Source: RGIG464 sp045599585 (GTDB lineage: Bacteria; Myxococcota_A; Bradymonadia; UBA4248). Taken from it: a stretch of DNA of 64,000 nt. This document shows positions 45,714-54,515 of the stretch, one piece after another (within the stretch, counting starts at the first letter, position 1; each line of letters starts with the position of its first letter). The notes under the pieces are model-generated. The model made no database searches. It was not told where the DNA came from and saw nothing but the letters and a program-made list of their open reading frames with translations. Where the stretch lies: NCBI GenBank assembly GCA_045599585.1, contig JAZRWH010000187.1, forward strand, positions 14,128 through 78,127. Reading direction: 5' to 3'. The position numbers and the translations under genes were made by a program.

Positions 45714-46673
45714 ATGGCCGCAGAACATCAACAGATGAGCGAGGGCTTTGGCTATGCCAAAGCCCTTATTTTTGGCGAATACGCTGTCATGTACGGTGCG
45801 CCCTGTATGGTCGTTGCACTGAACCGTCGCCTTGTCGCCAAAATCTTGCTTGGAGCTAAACCCCGCGATGCGTTTGCTCAACGTATGGCTCAGTTGACGT
45901 TTGATGATCAGCTGAAAGATGCGTGCATTGAGTTTGAAAATAGCGCGTTTTTTTCTGAAAATGGTTCCAAACTCGGGATTGGGTCAAGCGCTGCAGCGGT
46001 CGTTGCTTCGTGCGAGGCTTCGACTAAAGCACAAGGAAAATCGTTCGGAACTTATTTGGATTGTATCAAGGCGATTCAAGCACATCGCCTGTTTCAAGGT
46101 GGCGTCGGTTCTGGCGCTGATATTATCGCGAGTTTATTTGGCGGTATCGTCCTTGTTCGTGATTGTCCGCATGCGCCCCAAATAGTGCGCTTGCCCAAAG
46201 CTTGTCTCCCGCCGTGCTGCCTGATCGCCATGCGCGGTGAAGCCGCCACAACTTCTTTTGTCAATGCAGCCCTCTCGCATGACCAAGATCAGGCTTATCA
46301 GAAAATGATCCAAAGACTGTCTGCTCAGAATCAGGCTTTTTCGGACTTTATTTTGTCATCAAAAACGTATTCAGAAAGTTATTATGCTGAGTTTTTGAAT
46401 AAAATTCGCGATTTTGAACCAATCCTTGCAGGCCTTCAGCAAATTATTGGACGTTCTATTTTAACGTCTGAATTCATTCGCCTTCGTAAGATCGCAGATC
46501 AGCATGACGCAGCGATCAAAACTTCTGGGGCTGGCGGTGGGGATATCGCTGTCGTTTTTGCGAAATCATCTGAGGCGCTTGCGCGTTTTATTCAATGTGC
46601 TTGCGCACAGTGCGATGTTCTCGCGATCCCTGTTGATGTCGCGCCAGAACGCGGCTTCGTTACTCCTGTCTAA
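45714..46673 (+). CDS. GHMP-family kinase, mevalonate or phosphomevalonate kinase type
   Basis: 319 residues. GHMP motifs are in order: KALIFGEYAVMYGAPCMVVAL (motif 1), KLGIGSSAAAVVAS (motif 2, ATP-binding PxxxGLGSSAA-like) and KTSGAGGGDIAVVF (motif 3). GGVGSGADIIASLFGG carries the substrate-site pattern seen in mevalonate and phosphomevalonate kinases. It would phosphorylate mevalonate or phosphomevalonate in isoprenoid synthesis, as in other bacteria that use this pathway, myxobacteria included. No other mevalonate-pathway gene is nearby. The start at 45714 could instead be 45735. It is followed after 12 bases by a small membrane-protein gene, suggesting cotranscription. Confidence 0.8.
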   Translation: MAAEHQQMSEGFGYAKALIFGEYAVMYGAPCMVVALNRRLVAKILLGAKPRDAFAQRMAQLTFDDQLKDACIEFENSAFFSENGSKLGIGSSAAAVVASCEASTKAQGKSFGTYLDCIKAIQAHRLFQGGVGSGADIIASLFGGIVLVRDCPHAPQIVRLPKACLPPCCLIAMRGEAATTSFVNAALSHDQDQAYQKMIQRLSAQNQAFSDFILSSKTYSESYYAEFLNKIRDFEPILAGLQQIIGRSILTSEFIRLRKIADQHDAAIKTSGAGGGDIAVVFAKSSEALARFIQCACAQCDVLAIPVDVAPERGFVTPV

Positions 46674-46685
46674 TTTGGGCAGCCT

Positions 46686-47084
46686 ATGTCTCCTTCATCT
46701 TCGACGACTTCTCAACGCCTCATCGAGCTTGCTGATTATTTCGAGCACGCGCTCGCCAAGATCTATATCCTGGTCACGTTGAATGCTGTGCTCGTTGCGG
46801 CCGTCGGCGCGTTTTTCGTCTTCATTATCTTGGGATGGTCTACGTTTGCGCTGCTCCAGGCCATTGGCTTCTTATTTTTGGGATTGCTCATCGGTATGGC
46901 GCTTCTGCGTCACGGAAAACGCAAAAAAAAGCTTGAAATGGATAAACTTCTGCAGGCTGAAGACTTAAAATTTGAAGACTTTTTTGTTTTGATCGAGAAA
47001 AATCAGTTTGAATACGCAATGTGTTATGCACTTTTGAATGATGCTCGTACCCAAACAGATCGCCCGGATCAGGCCCAAAAATGA
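46686..47084 (+). CDS. Small membrane protein with two spans
   Basis: 132 residues. A short amphipathic N-terminus (SQRLIELADYFEHALAK) precedes two membrane helices, about 27-49 (IYILVTLNAVLVAAVGAFFVFIIL) and 54-74 (TFALLQAIGFLFLGLLIGMALL). A basic segment RHGKRKKKLE then places the C-terminus inside by the positive-inside rule. The tail (LLQAEDLKFEDFFVLIEKNQFEYAMCYALL) is helical. No family recognised. It is 12 bases after the GHMP kinase, so probably cotranscribed with it. Function unknown. Confidence 0.65.
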   Translation: MSPSSSTTSQRLIELADYFEHALAKIYILVTLNAVLVAAVGAFFVFIILGWSTFALLQAIGFLFLGLLIGMALLRHGKRKKKLEMDKLLQAEDLKFEDFFVLIEKNQFEYAMCYALLNDARTQTDRPDQAQK

Positions 47085-47120
47085 TTTTTTCTAATCTAAA
47101 ATGTTAAACATTGTTTTGGT

Positions 47121-47251
47121 GGGGGAAGTCTCCCCCTGAGCGGCTATCCTCTTCGCCAAAGGCGCATTCTCTTCGTCTGCTGCGCTTCTTTAAGCTTGCT
47201 TCCTCGATCCTGCGCCTTTGGGCTTCGACGATACGCCGCTACCCCCTCTTC
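47121..47251 (+). repeat. Structured palindromic element, copy 7
   Basis: GGGGGA-AGTC-TCCCCC, then AGCGGC-TATC ... GATA-[C]-GCCGCTACCCCCTC and the short CGCCTTCGGCG hairpin. The interior shares CTTCGCCAAAGGCGC-type sequence with copy 8 (60161-60253) but is longer. It lies upstream of exbB; the rest of 47085-47378 shows nothing else. Confidence 0.88.
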
Positions 47252-47378
47252 GCCTTCGGCGTATGTTCGAACCCGGTTGGGTTGCGTAAAACGCGTTCAC
47301 AAAAGTTGATCATTCAAGTTAAAATATTCAGCTTGCTTGAATAAACTGAGTTAAAAAATACAATAAATTGAAACTACT

Positions 47379-48077
47379 ATGGTTGATATCCTAAAAAATT
47401 GTTTTGAATTTCTGTCAAAAGGCGGTGTCTTTATGATACCGATTGCGCTCTGCTCCATTGCAAGCGTCGTCATTTTTGTACAGAGACTCATTGTTCTAAA
47501 AAAAGCCTTTCGCGAGCTAAGAACAAAGAAAAATGCATTGCTCGAAGCAATTGGTAACGCGCAGTATGAGCGAGCTTACACGTTGTGCGACGGTTCAGAT
47601 AACGCGCTCATTACTATTGTTAAAACTGCACTCAATGCCCGCAAACTTGTTCGTGAGGCACTTTCAGAAAAGATCTCGGATACAGCCTCACGTGAAACCG
47701 CTCGCCTCGAGCGTTTCTTTTCAATGCTCGGTGCGTTAGCTAGTATTTCGCCGCTTCTTGGGCTGTTGGGTACTGTTACGGGTATGATTCAGGTTTTTGG
47801 GCGTGTTGCTACCGAATTTAATGCTGGCGGTCAGGCCAATCCTGGAATGCTCGCTGGCGGTATTTGGGAAGCGCTCATTACTACGGCTGCCGGTCTTTGT
47901 GTCGCTATTCCTGCGTTTTTGATGCATCGTTACCTGGTTTCGAAGCTCGATGCGTTCGTTTTGGAGCTTGAAGACGCTTCGAATGCAATCTTGGATGTCA
48001 TCGCGCCGCCCCCCGAAGTTTCCGCTCAAACAACGTCTAACACACAACAAAAAATGGAAAAAGGCGATGAAAATTAA
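47379..48077 (+). CDS. exbB: ExbB/TolQ/MotA-family proton channel subunit
   Basis: 232 residues. First membrane helix at about 17-33 (VFMIPIALCSIASVVIFV). The family core follows with FSMLGALASISPLLGLLGTVTGMI (second span) and GGIWEALITTAAGLCVAIPAFLMHRYL (third span). Those carry the Thr and Gly residues typical of the ExbB/TolQ proton pathway. With ExbD it would use the proton gradient to drive a TonB- or TolA-like partner. Downstream exbD overlaps by 11 bases, so they are cotranscribed. No tonB or tolA is visible, so which of the two systems it serves is undecided. The ATG at 47379 has only a weak ribosome-binding site. Confidence 0.88.
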   Translation: MVDILKNCFEFLSKGGVFMIPIALCSIASVVIFVQRLIVLKKAFRELRTKKNALLEAIGNAQYERAYTLCDGSDNALITIVKTALNARKLVREALSEKISDTASRETARLERFFSMLGALASISPLLGLLGTVTGMIQVFGRVATEFNAGGQANPGMLAGGIWEALITTAAGLCVAIPAFLMHRYLVSKLDAFVLELEDASNAILDVIAPPPEVSAQTTSNTQQKMEKGDEN

Positions 48078-48504
48078 AAGAAATCGCCAAAAATACGAAC
48101 CGCATCTCGATATTACTTCGCTTATCGATGTTGTGTTCTTGCTCCTCGTCTTTTTGATCGTTACGATGTCGTTTACACAGACTGCTAGTTCTACGGAAGA
48201 AGCGATCATCGACATTGAGCTTGCTTCAGCTTCGAATATCGAAAGTGATAAGCCTAAAGAGTCTTTGACGGTTTTTGTGGATGAAGATGGGAAGATCTAT
48301 GTCGAAAAGGATCCTAAGCCACATGGACCAGAGGAGCTAAAACTTGTGATGCTTGAAAAAGTAATGGCCACGCCAGATTTGATCGTTAATCTTCGCGCAG
48401 ATCACCGTGCAACCCATGGTGCCGTTGTGGCTGCTATGGATCAACTCAAAGCTCTCAAAATTCATCATGTGAATTTGGTGATCGAGTTTAAAAAGAGTGA
48501 GTAG
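48067..48504 (+). CDS. exbD: ExbD/TolR-family proton channel subunit
   Basis: 145 residues. A short basic N-terminus (MKIKRNRQKYEPHLDITSLIDVVFLLLVFLIVTMSF) contains the single membrane helix with the key Asp in LIDVVFLLLVFL, which takes part in proton flow in ExbD/TolR. The periplasmic domain (about 45-145) has the strand pattern SLTVFVDEDGKIYVE ... NLRADHRATHGAVVAAMDQLKALKIHHVNLVIE seen in the family. The ATG at 48067 overlaps exbB by 11 bases. Length is normal. The partner is the preceding exbB. The role (TonB or Tol system) is undecided. Confidence 0.88.
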   Translation: MKIKRNRQKYEPHLDITSLIDVVFLLLVFLIVTMSFTQTASSTEEAIIDIELASASNIESDKPKESLTVFVDEDGKIYVEKDPKPHGPEELKLVMLEKVMATPDLIVNLRADHRATHGAVVAAMDQLKALKIHHVNLVIEFKKSE

Positions 48505-48789
48505 GGGGATAGAACTTTATATATTAGCTAGACGAAAGCGCACAAGGATGAATTTGTATATTTAGTTATAATATATTTAATTGAATATATATTTCAACGA
48601 AGCATTGAAAATGCTTATGAATTGAGTTTTATCAAGATCCTCAAATGCAAAATGACTACAATTTACGCGTTTGTAAAATATGTGAAAGAAGTTATAACGC
48701 TTAAAATCCAGTTGTTGTAGCAAGCTGATGTCTCAAAAAATTATAATATTCTACTTTATATATGAAGATGCCCGTGATTCGTGAAAGCC

Positions 48790-48827
48790 AGCCTCCCATA
48801 AATAGATTTTCTATTTATGGGAGGCTT
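48790..48827. terminator. Strong hairpin between convergent genes
   Basis: AGCCTCCCATAAATAGA pairs perfectly with TCTATTTATGGGAGGCT around a 3-base loop; the flanking T-tract is weak on both strands. The stretch 48505-48852 is AT-rich, with a short ATCATCT tandem run at its end (48836-48857), and shows no gene. Confidence 0.55.
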
Positions 48828-48852
48828 TGGCATATCATCTATCATCTATCAT

Positions 48853-50421
48853 CTATCCCTCTTTAATGATCCACCTACCCAGTGTTTTCTTCTTTTTATC
48901 GAAGGCACAGCCGATTTTATATAATTTTCGGTCACCGAGTTCGTAGGGCAATAAATAGCCTTTTTCTTCGATTTGTTTGATAGCGGTTTGTGCGGAGCCA
49001 CGAAGTTTAAATTCGAAGCAAAAGACGGCGTCTTCGGTTTCGATAATCATATCGGCGCGACCAGCGGCAGACATTTGTTCGACGCGCACTGCGTATGGCG
49101 AAGCGAGGCGGCACAACAAATAAATAACCGTCCGATAATAGTTTTCGTTTTGTTCGGTGGCCATATAAGGCACGCTGCTGACGAATGCGCGGGCGAGTTT
49201 CATCGCGCCATCGATATCGTGAACGCGAATTGAATTGACGAATTTGATGAGGAATGTATCAGTCTGGAACATATCAACATTTGCGTAATACGGAACTAAA
49301 CATCTGCAAAATGCATCGTGCACTTCCTCATTGGGGTACGCGAGTCGATACTGATTGGTTTGAGCATCGTATTCTTTGATCGACAGGTACCCGCTTTGAT
49401 ACATCAGTGGAATGGGCGAAGTGGCATGCTCGACAGGAATATCAAAAGTAGATTGTACAGCCCATATCCCTTTTTCGAGATCAAGCGGTTCTAGCGCATG
49501 AAACTTCCCGATTTGTTCAGCCAGAGCCGTCGGCGTGCCAGTCGAAAACCAATAGGAGCCGAGATCTAAATCACTCATGCTTTTTAAAACGCTGAACGGA
49601 TTATAAATGTCGGGCGATTCTTTGGCAAAATGATAGCCGTCGTACTTTTTCTTTAGGCGACGTATCGTTTCGTCGTGCGACCAGTGATTACGCTTGGCCA
49701 TGTTCTCAATTTCCGGGGCAAACTCGCGTTTTAACTCATCCTCGGTGATACCACAGAGTGCCGCGTATTGGGCATTCATGCTGATATTATTGAGGTTATT
49801 AAGTTCGCTGAAGATACTAAGCTGACTGAATTTCGTTATGCCCGTCAATAAGACGAATCGCAAATGCTGATCCATGGCTTTTAGCGGGCTAAAAAAGTCG
49901 CGAAGCAGCATACGCATGGCATTGAGCGTTTTATCGTCGGCCAACGTATCGAGCAGCGGCGTATCGTATTCATCGATGAGAACGACGACTTTTTGGCCTG
50001 TCGCAAGTCGAGCGGCATCAATCACAGCCTTTAAACGAAGACTGAATTTTTCTTTTTTCTCGGTGATGCCATATTGTTTTTCGTAATCCTCAATCAGTGT
50101 GCCCAGAACTTCTTTGAGCCCTTTCAAATCGGTATGTTTGGCAAAGCTCATATCGAAATGAAGCACAGGATACTTGGTCCATTTCTGTTCGAGTTTTTCG
50201 AGCGCAAGACCGGTGAACAACTCTTTTTCGCCCGAAAAATAGGCGTTGAGCGTCGATAAAAGCAGGGACTTCCCGAATCGGCGCGGACGAGCCAAAAAGT
50301 AGACTTTACCCTCATTTGCGAGCTTATAGACGAGATCAGTCTTATCGACGTAGACCGCGTTACGTTCCCGAATTTCTGAAAAAGTCTGAATACCGATGGG
50401 TAAAAAACGTCTGTTTTCCAT
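48853..50421 (-). CDS. AAA-ATPase / PD-(D/E)XK-nuclease-like protein, copy 1
   Basis: About 522 residues. The N-terminal AAA-ATPase-like domain (about 1-200) has Walker A RPRRFGKS, Walker B VVVLIDEYD and a FVLLTGITKFS sensor-type segment. The C-terminus (about 430-520) has a PD-(D/E)XK-like pattern, RADMIIETEDAVFCFEFKL, with Asp and the ExK pair. The family is abundant in Bacteroidetes and other host-associated bacteria and has no firmly known function. The start ATG at 50421 (GGAG 5 bases upstream) begins MENRRFLPIGIQTFSEIRERN, the usual N-terminus. A paralogue lies 830 bases away on the same strand, with a DUF1349 gene between them. Confidence 0.88.
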   Translation of the reverse strand: MENRRFLPIGIQTFSEIRERNAVYVDKTDLVYKLANEGKVYFLARPRRFGKSLLLSTLNAYFSGEKELFTGLALEKLEQKWTKYPVLHFDMSFAKHTDLKGLKEVLGTLIEDYEKQYGITEKKEKFSLRLKAVIDAARLATGQKVVVLIDEYDTPLLDTLADDKTLNAMRMLLRDFFSPLKAMDQHLRFVLLTGITKFSQLSIFSELNNLNNISMNAQYAALCGITEDELKREFAPEIENMAKRNHWSHDETIRRLKKKYDGYHFAKESPDIYNPFSVLKSMSDLDLGSYWFSTGTPTALAEQIGKFHALEPLDLEKGIWAVQSTFDIPVEHATSPIPLMYQSGYLSIKEYDAQTNQYRLAYPNEEVHDAFCRCLVPYYANVDMFQTDTFLIKFVNSIRVHDIDGAMKLARAFVSSVPYMATEQNENYYRTVIYLLCRLASPYAVRVEQMSAAGRADMIIETEDAVFCFEFKLRGSAQTAIKQIEEKGYLLPYELGDRKLYKIGCAFDKKKKTLGRWIIKEG

Positions 50422-50523
50422 GTTCACTCCTCTGCGGCGTTGTAGCGCATCTTTGGATCATACACGATAATGCGCTCAAATGCGAACAAGGGCTATGATC
50501 AGTACTCCTCCCCCGCCACTATG

Positions 50524-51138
50524 TCATTCAAAGTATTCGAAATCAGTTCCCCTCTCGTGCGCAGCCCATTGGCACGCAGTAATGCACATATCGGTGAATA
50601 TTGCTTTAAACGATGAATCTTCAGGACTACATGCATAAACACCAAATGAAACATCGCCCGTAGCTTTATAAAGGTGACATACGCGCATTTGCTTAAAATG
50701 CATTCCATCCTCAGAGCATTCTATGCAAAAATCCTCTTCACGCCGGCTCAATCGATACCACATCGTTCGGATTCCTGCGTCAATCTCCGTTGTAGCCCAA
50801 TCAGAGTACCCGTGATTCGTCACGACGCTTCCCAAATGATGAAATCGATTATTCTCGTATTCGATCGACGCTTTAAGCCAATTTTCACTATCGAGATACA
50901 TGACAATGCCGCATTGATCAAAACGACATTTATATTCAAACGACGTTTTAACAACAAAAGAGAAATACTTTTCAGATAATGTGATCTGCAATACCGGCGC
51001 ATTATCATTTTGAAAGTGATAATACGTTCTCTGCCACAAATCGGTGTGCGGTTGCGTCACAAGTTCTATACGATTGTCATCAATATTATACTGTTTTGGA
51101 GGACGAATCCACTGCCATTCATTGATATATATTGCCAT
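50524..51138 (-). CDS. DUF1349-family protein (concanavalin A-like fold)
   Basis: About 204 residues. The DUF1349 pattern is visible: NEWQWIRPPKQY near the start, then VKTSFEYKCRFDQCGIVMYLDSENWLKASIEYEN, TTEIDAGIRTMWYRLSRREEDFCIECSEDGMHFKQMR and DVSFGVYACSPEDSSFKAIFTDM at the end. The family has a beta-sandwich of the laminin-G/concanavalin type and appears in proteins of unknown, possibly carbohydrate-binding, function. The ATG at 51138 is chosen for its GGAGTG ribosome-binding region; 51162 is possible. No signal peptide is seen, so it is probably cytoplasmic. It sits between the two AAA/PD-(D/E)XK copies in an AT-rich region, possibly transferred together. Confidence 0.8.
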   Translation of the reverse strand: MAIYINEWQWIRPPKQYNIDDNRIELVTQPHTDLWQRTYYHFQNDNAPVLQITLSEKYFSFVVKTSFEYKCRFDQCGIVMYLDSENWLKASIEYENNRFHHLGSVVTNHGYSDWATTEIDAGIRTMWYRLSRREEDFCIECSEDGMHFKQMRVCHLYKATGDVSFGVYACSPEDSSFKAIFTDMCITACQWAAHERGTDFEYFE

Positions 51139-51255
51139 ATTTCTCACTCCAATTTCTGTCAAGATGATCGCTCTCTCGATATTATTTATAGATTTATATC
51201 TATAAATAATTTAACAGTACAGTACAACAAATTTTAAATCAATCAGTCCAATGAT

Positions 51256-52827
51256 CTATAAATTTTCTTTTATAATCCACCTTCCCAGCGTTTTCTTCTT
51301 TTTATCAAAGGCACAGCCTATTTTATATAATTTTCGATTACCGAGTTCGTAGGGCAATAAATAGCCTTTTTCTTCAATTTGTTTGATGGCGGTTTGTGCG
51401 GAGCCGCGGAGTTTGAATTCGAAGCAGAAGACGGCATCTTCGGTTTCGATGATCATATCAGCGCGACCGGCAGCCGACATTTGTTCGACGCGCACAGCGT
51501 AGGGCGAAGCGAGGCGGCACAACAAGTAGATGACAGTGCGATAATAATTTTCGTTTTGTTCGGTGGCCATATAAGGCACTCTGCTGACGAAAGCGCGGGC
51601 GAGTTTCATGGCGCCGTCGATGTCGTGCTTCTTAATCTTTTCGGTAAATTCGATGACAAAGACGGAATTTTGTTCATAATTATCGCAGCCGTAATAGGGA
51701 ATCAGGCATTGAATAAAGCCGAAACGTACTTCTTCGTTAGGATAGGCCAACTTATAAAGTTCGGAGGCTGGATTATAATCTTTTATAGACAGATAACCAC
51801 TTTGATACATCAGTGGAATGGGCGATTTCGCGCGTTCAACGGGCATATCAAACGTTTGTACATCGCGCCAGATCCCTTGTTCGAGGTCAAGCGGTTCCAG
51901 GGCATGATACTTCCCGATTTGTTCAGCTAAAACGGTTGGCGTACCAGTCGAAAACCAGTAAGAGCCGAGTTTTTCCTCACTCATGCTATTTAGGACACTG
52001 AATGGATTATAGATATCCGGGCTTGTTTCACAAAAATGATAGCCGTCGTACTTTTTCTTGAGGCGACGTATCGTTTCGTCGTACGACCAATGATTACGCT
52101 CTGCCATACGTTTAATTTCGGGCGCAAAATCGCGTTTAAGCTCATCCTCTGCAATACCGCAGAGTGCCGCATATTTGGCATTCATGCTGATATTGTTGAG
52201 GTTATTGAGTTCACTGAAGATGCTGAGCTGGCTGAATTTCGTTATGCCCGTTAAAAAGACGAATCGCAGGTGTTGGTCCATGGCTTTGAGCGGGCTAAAA
52301 AAATCGCGAAGCAGCATACGCATGGCGTTGAGCGTTTCTTCGTCGGCCAACGTATCGAGAAGTGGCGTATCGTATTCGTCAATGAGAACGACGACTTTTT
52401 GGCCCGTCGCAAGTCGAGCGGCATCAATCACAGCCTTTAATCGCAAACTGAATTTTTCTTTTTTCTCGGTGATGCCATATAGTTTTTCGTAATCCTCGAT
52501 TAGCGTGCCAAGAACTTCTTTGAGCCCTTCCAGATCAGTATGTTTGGCAAAGCTCATATCGAAATGAAGCACAGGATACTTGGTCCAGTTCTGTTCGAGC
52601 TTTTCGATTGCAAGGCCAGTGAACAGGTCTTTTTCGCCCGAAAAATAGGCGTTGAGTGTCGACAAAAGCAGAGATTTCCCGAACCGGCGCGGACGCGACA
52701 AAAAGTAGACGAAACCCTCGTTTGCAAGTTTGTAAACGAGGTCGGTCTTATCGACGTAAACCGCGTTGCGCTCACGAAGTTTCGAAAAAGTCTGAATGCC
52801 GATGGGTAATAAGCGTCTGTTTTCCAT
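51256..52827 (-). CDS. AAA-ATPase / PD-(D/E)XK-nuclease-like protein, copy 2
   Basis: About 523 residues. Same domains as copy 1: Walker A RPRRFGKS, Walker B VVVLIDEYD, the FVFLTGITKFS segment, and the C-terminal RADMIIETEDAVFCFEFKL nuclease-like core. The first ~290 and last ~110 residues are nearly identical to copy 1. The middle (about 290-420) differs clearly. This mosaic suggests recent duplication with recombination or diversifying change in the central part. The start ATG at 52827 begins MENRRLLPIGIQTFSKLRERN, with GGAG 5 bases upstream. Function unknown; all nucleotide-binding and nuclease-like residues are kept. Confidence 0.88.
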   Translation of the reverse strand: MENRRLLPIGIQTFSKLRERNAVYVDKTDLVYKLANEGFVYFLSRPRRFGKSLLLSTLNAYFSGEKDLFTGLAIEKLEQNWTKYPVLHFDMSFAKHTDLEGLKEVLGTLIEDYEKLYGITEKKEKFSLRLKAVIDAARLATGQKVVVLIDEYDTPLLDTLADEETLNAMRMLLRDFFSPLKAMDQHLRFVFLTGITKFSQLSIFSELNNLNNISMNAKYAALCGIAEDELKRDFAPEIKRMAERNHWSYDETIRRLKKKYDGYHFCETSPDIYNPFSVLNSMSEEKLGSYWFSTGTPTVLAEQIGKYHALEPLDLEQGIWRDVQTFDMPVERAKSPIPLMYQSGYLSIKDYNPASELYKLAYPNEEVRFGFIQCLIPYYGCDNYEQNSVFVIEFTEKIKKHDIDGAMKLARAFVSRVPYMATEQNENYYRTVIYLLCRLASPYAVRVEQMSAAGRADMIIETEDAVFCFEFKLRGSAQTAIKQIEEKGYLLPYELGNRKLYKIGCAFDKKKKTLGRWIIKENL

Positions 52828-53241
52828 GTTCACTCCTCTGCCGCACTGCCGCGCATCTTAGGTATAATACATGAAAAAGTGCCAAAATGCGAACAAGTGT
52901 TCAATGTCAGCAGAGATGCCTGCAGTGCAGATTTGTTGAGGCGTAGGTTGACGTAACTTCGAGATCGCTTGTACAAACTAGCTGGTAAATATTCTTGTTT
53001 TATGATAAAACACGCGAGGCAAATTTTGTTAGTGAATTGTTATATAATTCGCTAGTTTATTTGTTTGAATGACTATATAATACATAAATTTGTGATAAAC
53101 AGAGAATTGTTTCAAGAGTGTGATCGTTAGTGAATGTTAAGTGTTCTGATATAAAAAATTAAATAAATAGCATATATAAATATAAATAATGGTTTATACA
53201 AACTGCATATTTGAGCAACAAATTGCAACGGAGGCTTGGAA
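52828..53241. other. AT-rich intergenic region before cysE
   Basis: No gene or clear repeat is seen. The sequence becomes very AT-rich toward 53200; a GGAGG ribosome-binding site for cysE lies at 53230-53234. Confidence 0.4.
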
Positions 53242-54189
53242 ATGAGCACTGATCTTGATCCGAAAAATCTGACAGAAATCATAGATAATTTGATGGATTC
53301 ATATGCAGATAAGGCGTTTTTAACGAATTTGCAGGGACTGTCGCTTCCATCGCGTGAATGTGTTCGCACTCTGATCAGTCAGCTCGAAAACCTTTTGTAT
53401 CCGGGGTTGGTTGAGCGCATTAGCGTTGATTTCGCAGGGCTTCGATACGTGATCGGCGACCGTGTTGTGAATGCCTTTGAGCATCTAAAAGAAACGGTTC
53501 AAACGTGTCTGATCTATGCGTCTAATATTCCGGAGCCGAGGTTCGAGCTTCCTGCGACGGACGAGCCGTTTGAAGTCCAGGCTCATGGTATTGTTCTATC
53601 CTTATTTAAGAAGTTACCCGAGATTAGGCAGATGCTTCATGCGGATTTGATGGCGGCGTATCACGGAGACCCCGCAGCAAAGTGTTATGCTGAGATTATT
53701 TGCAGTTATCCGAGCGTACGTACCCTTGGTATTCACAGAATTGCGCATGAACTAGAAAAAGCGCAGGTACCGATTTTGCCACGTATGTTGAGTGAGTACA
53801 TGCACAGCCGTACGGGCATTGATATCCATCCGGGTGCAACCATTGGACGTGGATTCTTTATCGATCACGGAACGGGGGTTGTTATTGGCGAGACGTCAAT
53901 TATAGGCGACAATGTGAAGATATATCAGGGCGTGACGTTGGGCGCGTTGAGTATCCCTGATCCAGACAAAGTCATCGAAAAGAAGCGCCATCCGACGATT
54001 GAAGACAACGTTACGATCTATGCAGGAGCGACAATTTTGGGAGGCAAGACGGTTGTGGGTGCGCGTAGTGTTGTGGGTGCGAACGTATGGCTGACGCATT
54101 CGATTGAGCCTGATACCAAAGTGTTGTTTGATCCACCCGAATTGAGAATAAAAAATCCGAATCAAGACCCATGGTTTTGCATGTTGTAG
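53242..54189 (+). CDS. cysE: Serine O-acetyltransferase
   Basis: 315 residues. The C-terminal left-handed beta-helix (about 180-290) has hexapeptide repeats typical of CysE: GIDIHPGATIGRGFFIDHGTGVVIGETSIIGDNVKIYQGVTLGA, then HPTIEDNVTIYAGATILGG. This includes the DIHPGA and DHGTGVVIGET residues that bind serine and acetyl-CoA. The N-terminal helical part (about 1-170) is longer than in Escherichia coli CysE, more like the EpsC-type branch. It would make O-acetylserine for cysteine synthesis, in a genome full of cysteine-rich lipoproteins. GGAGG lies 7 bases before the ATG at 53242; the TTG at 53236 is less likely. Monocistronic. Confidence 0.9.
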   Translation: MSTDLDPKNLTEIIDNLMDSYADKAFLTNLQGLSLPSRECVRTLISQLENLLYPGLVERISVDFAGLRYVIGDRVVNAFEHLKETVQTCLIYASNIPEPRFELPATDEPFEVQAHGIVLSLFKKLPEIRQMLHADLMAAYHGDPAAKCYAEIICSYPSVRTLGIHRIAHELEKAQVPILPRMLSEYMHSRTGIDIHPGATIGRGFFIDHGTGVVIGETSIIGDNVKIYQGVTLGALSIPDPDKVIEKKRHPTIEDNVTIYAGATILGGKTVVGARSVVGANVWLTHSIEPDTKVLFDPPELRIKNPNQDPWFCML

Positions 54190-54515
54190 AGAGGAGCAAT
54201 GCGTTTTAACAAATATCGCATTGTGGCGTGTTAGGCTGGAACGCGGTGTGTTTGGAAGAAACTGGCCTGCCAGTTAAATTCAATGTATGCGCAAAACCTA
54301 CATGTAATCATTTGTGATTATTCATAACGTGTAAAATTTAATTCAATAAAAAGTGAGAAAGTATAAAAACAATTCAAAACAAAAAACTTGATTTAATATC
54401 CTGACGCAACTACAAGGCGCGCCGCTGACAGGGTTGTCTCAAAGGGGGTGGAGTCCCCATAAAAATGTAATGGGCCTAAACTGTAGGGCCAGTTTCACTA
54501 TCAGGAGATGTAGTC
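54190..54515. other. AT-rich intergenic region
   Basis: It contains a weak GGGG-TGGAGT-CCCC hairpin (54446-54459) that may be a relic of the dispersed element arm, and the AGGAG ribosome-binding site of the next gene. No gene supported. Confidence 0.4.

Noticed and set aside
48836..48857. ATCATCT tandem run as a phase-variable tract
   Set aside because: It lies past the stop codon of the AAA-ATPase gene and is short, so there is no evident effect on expression.
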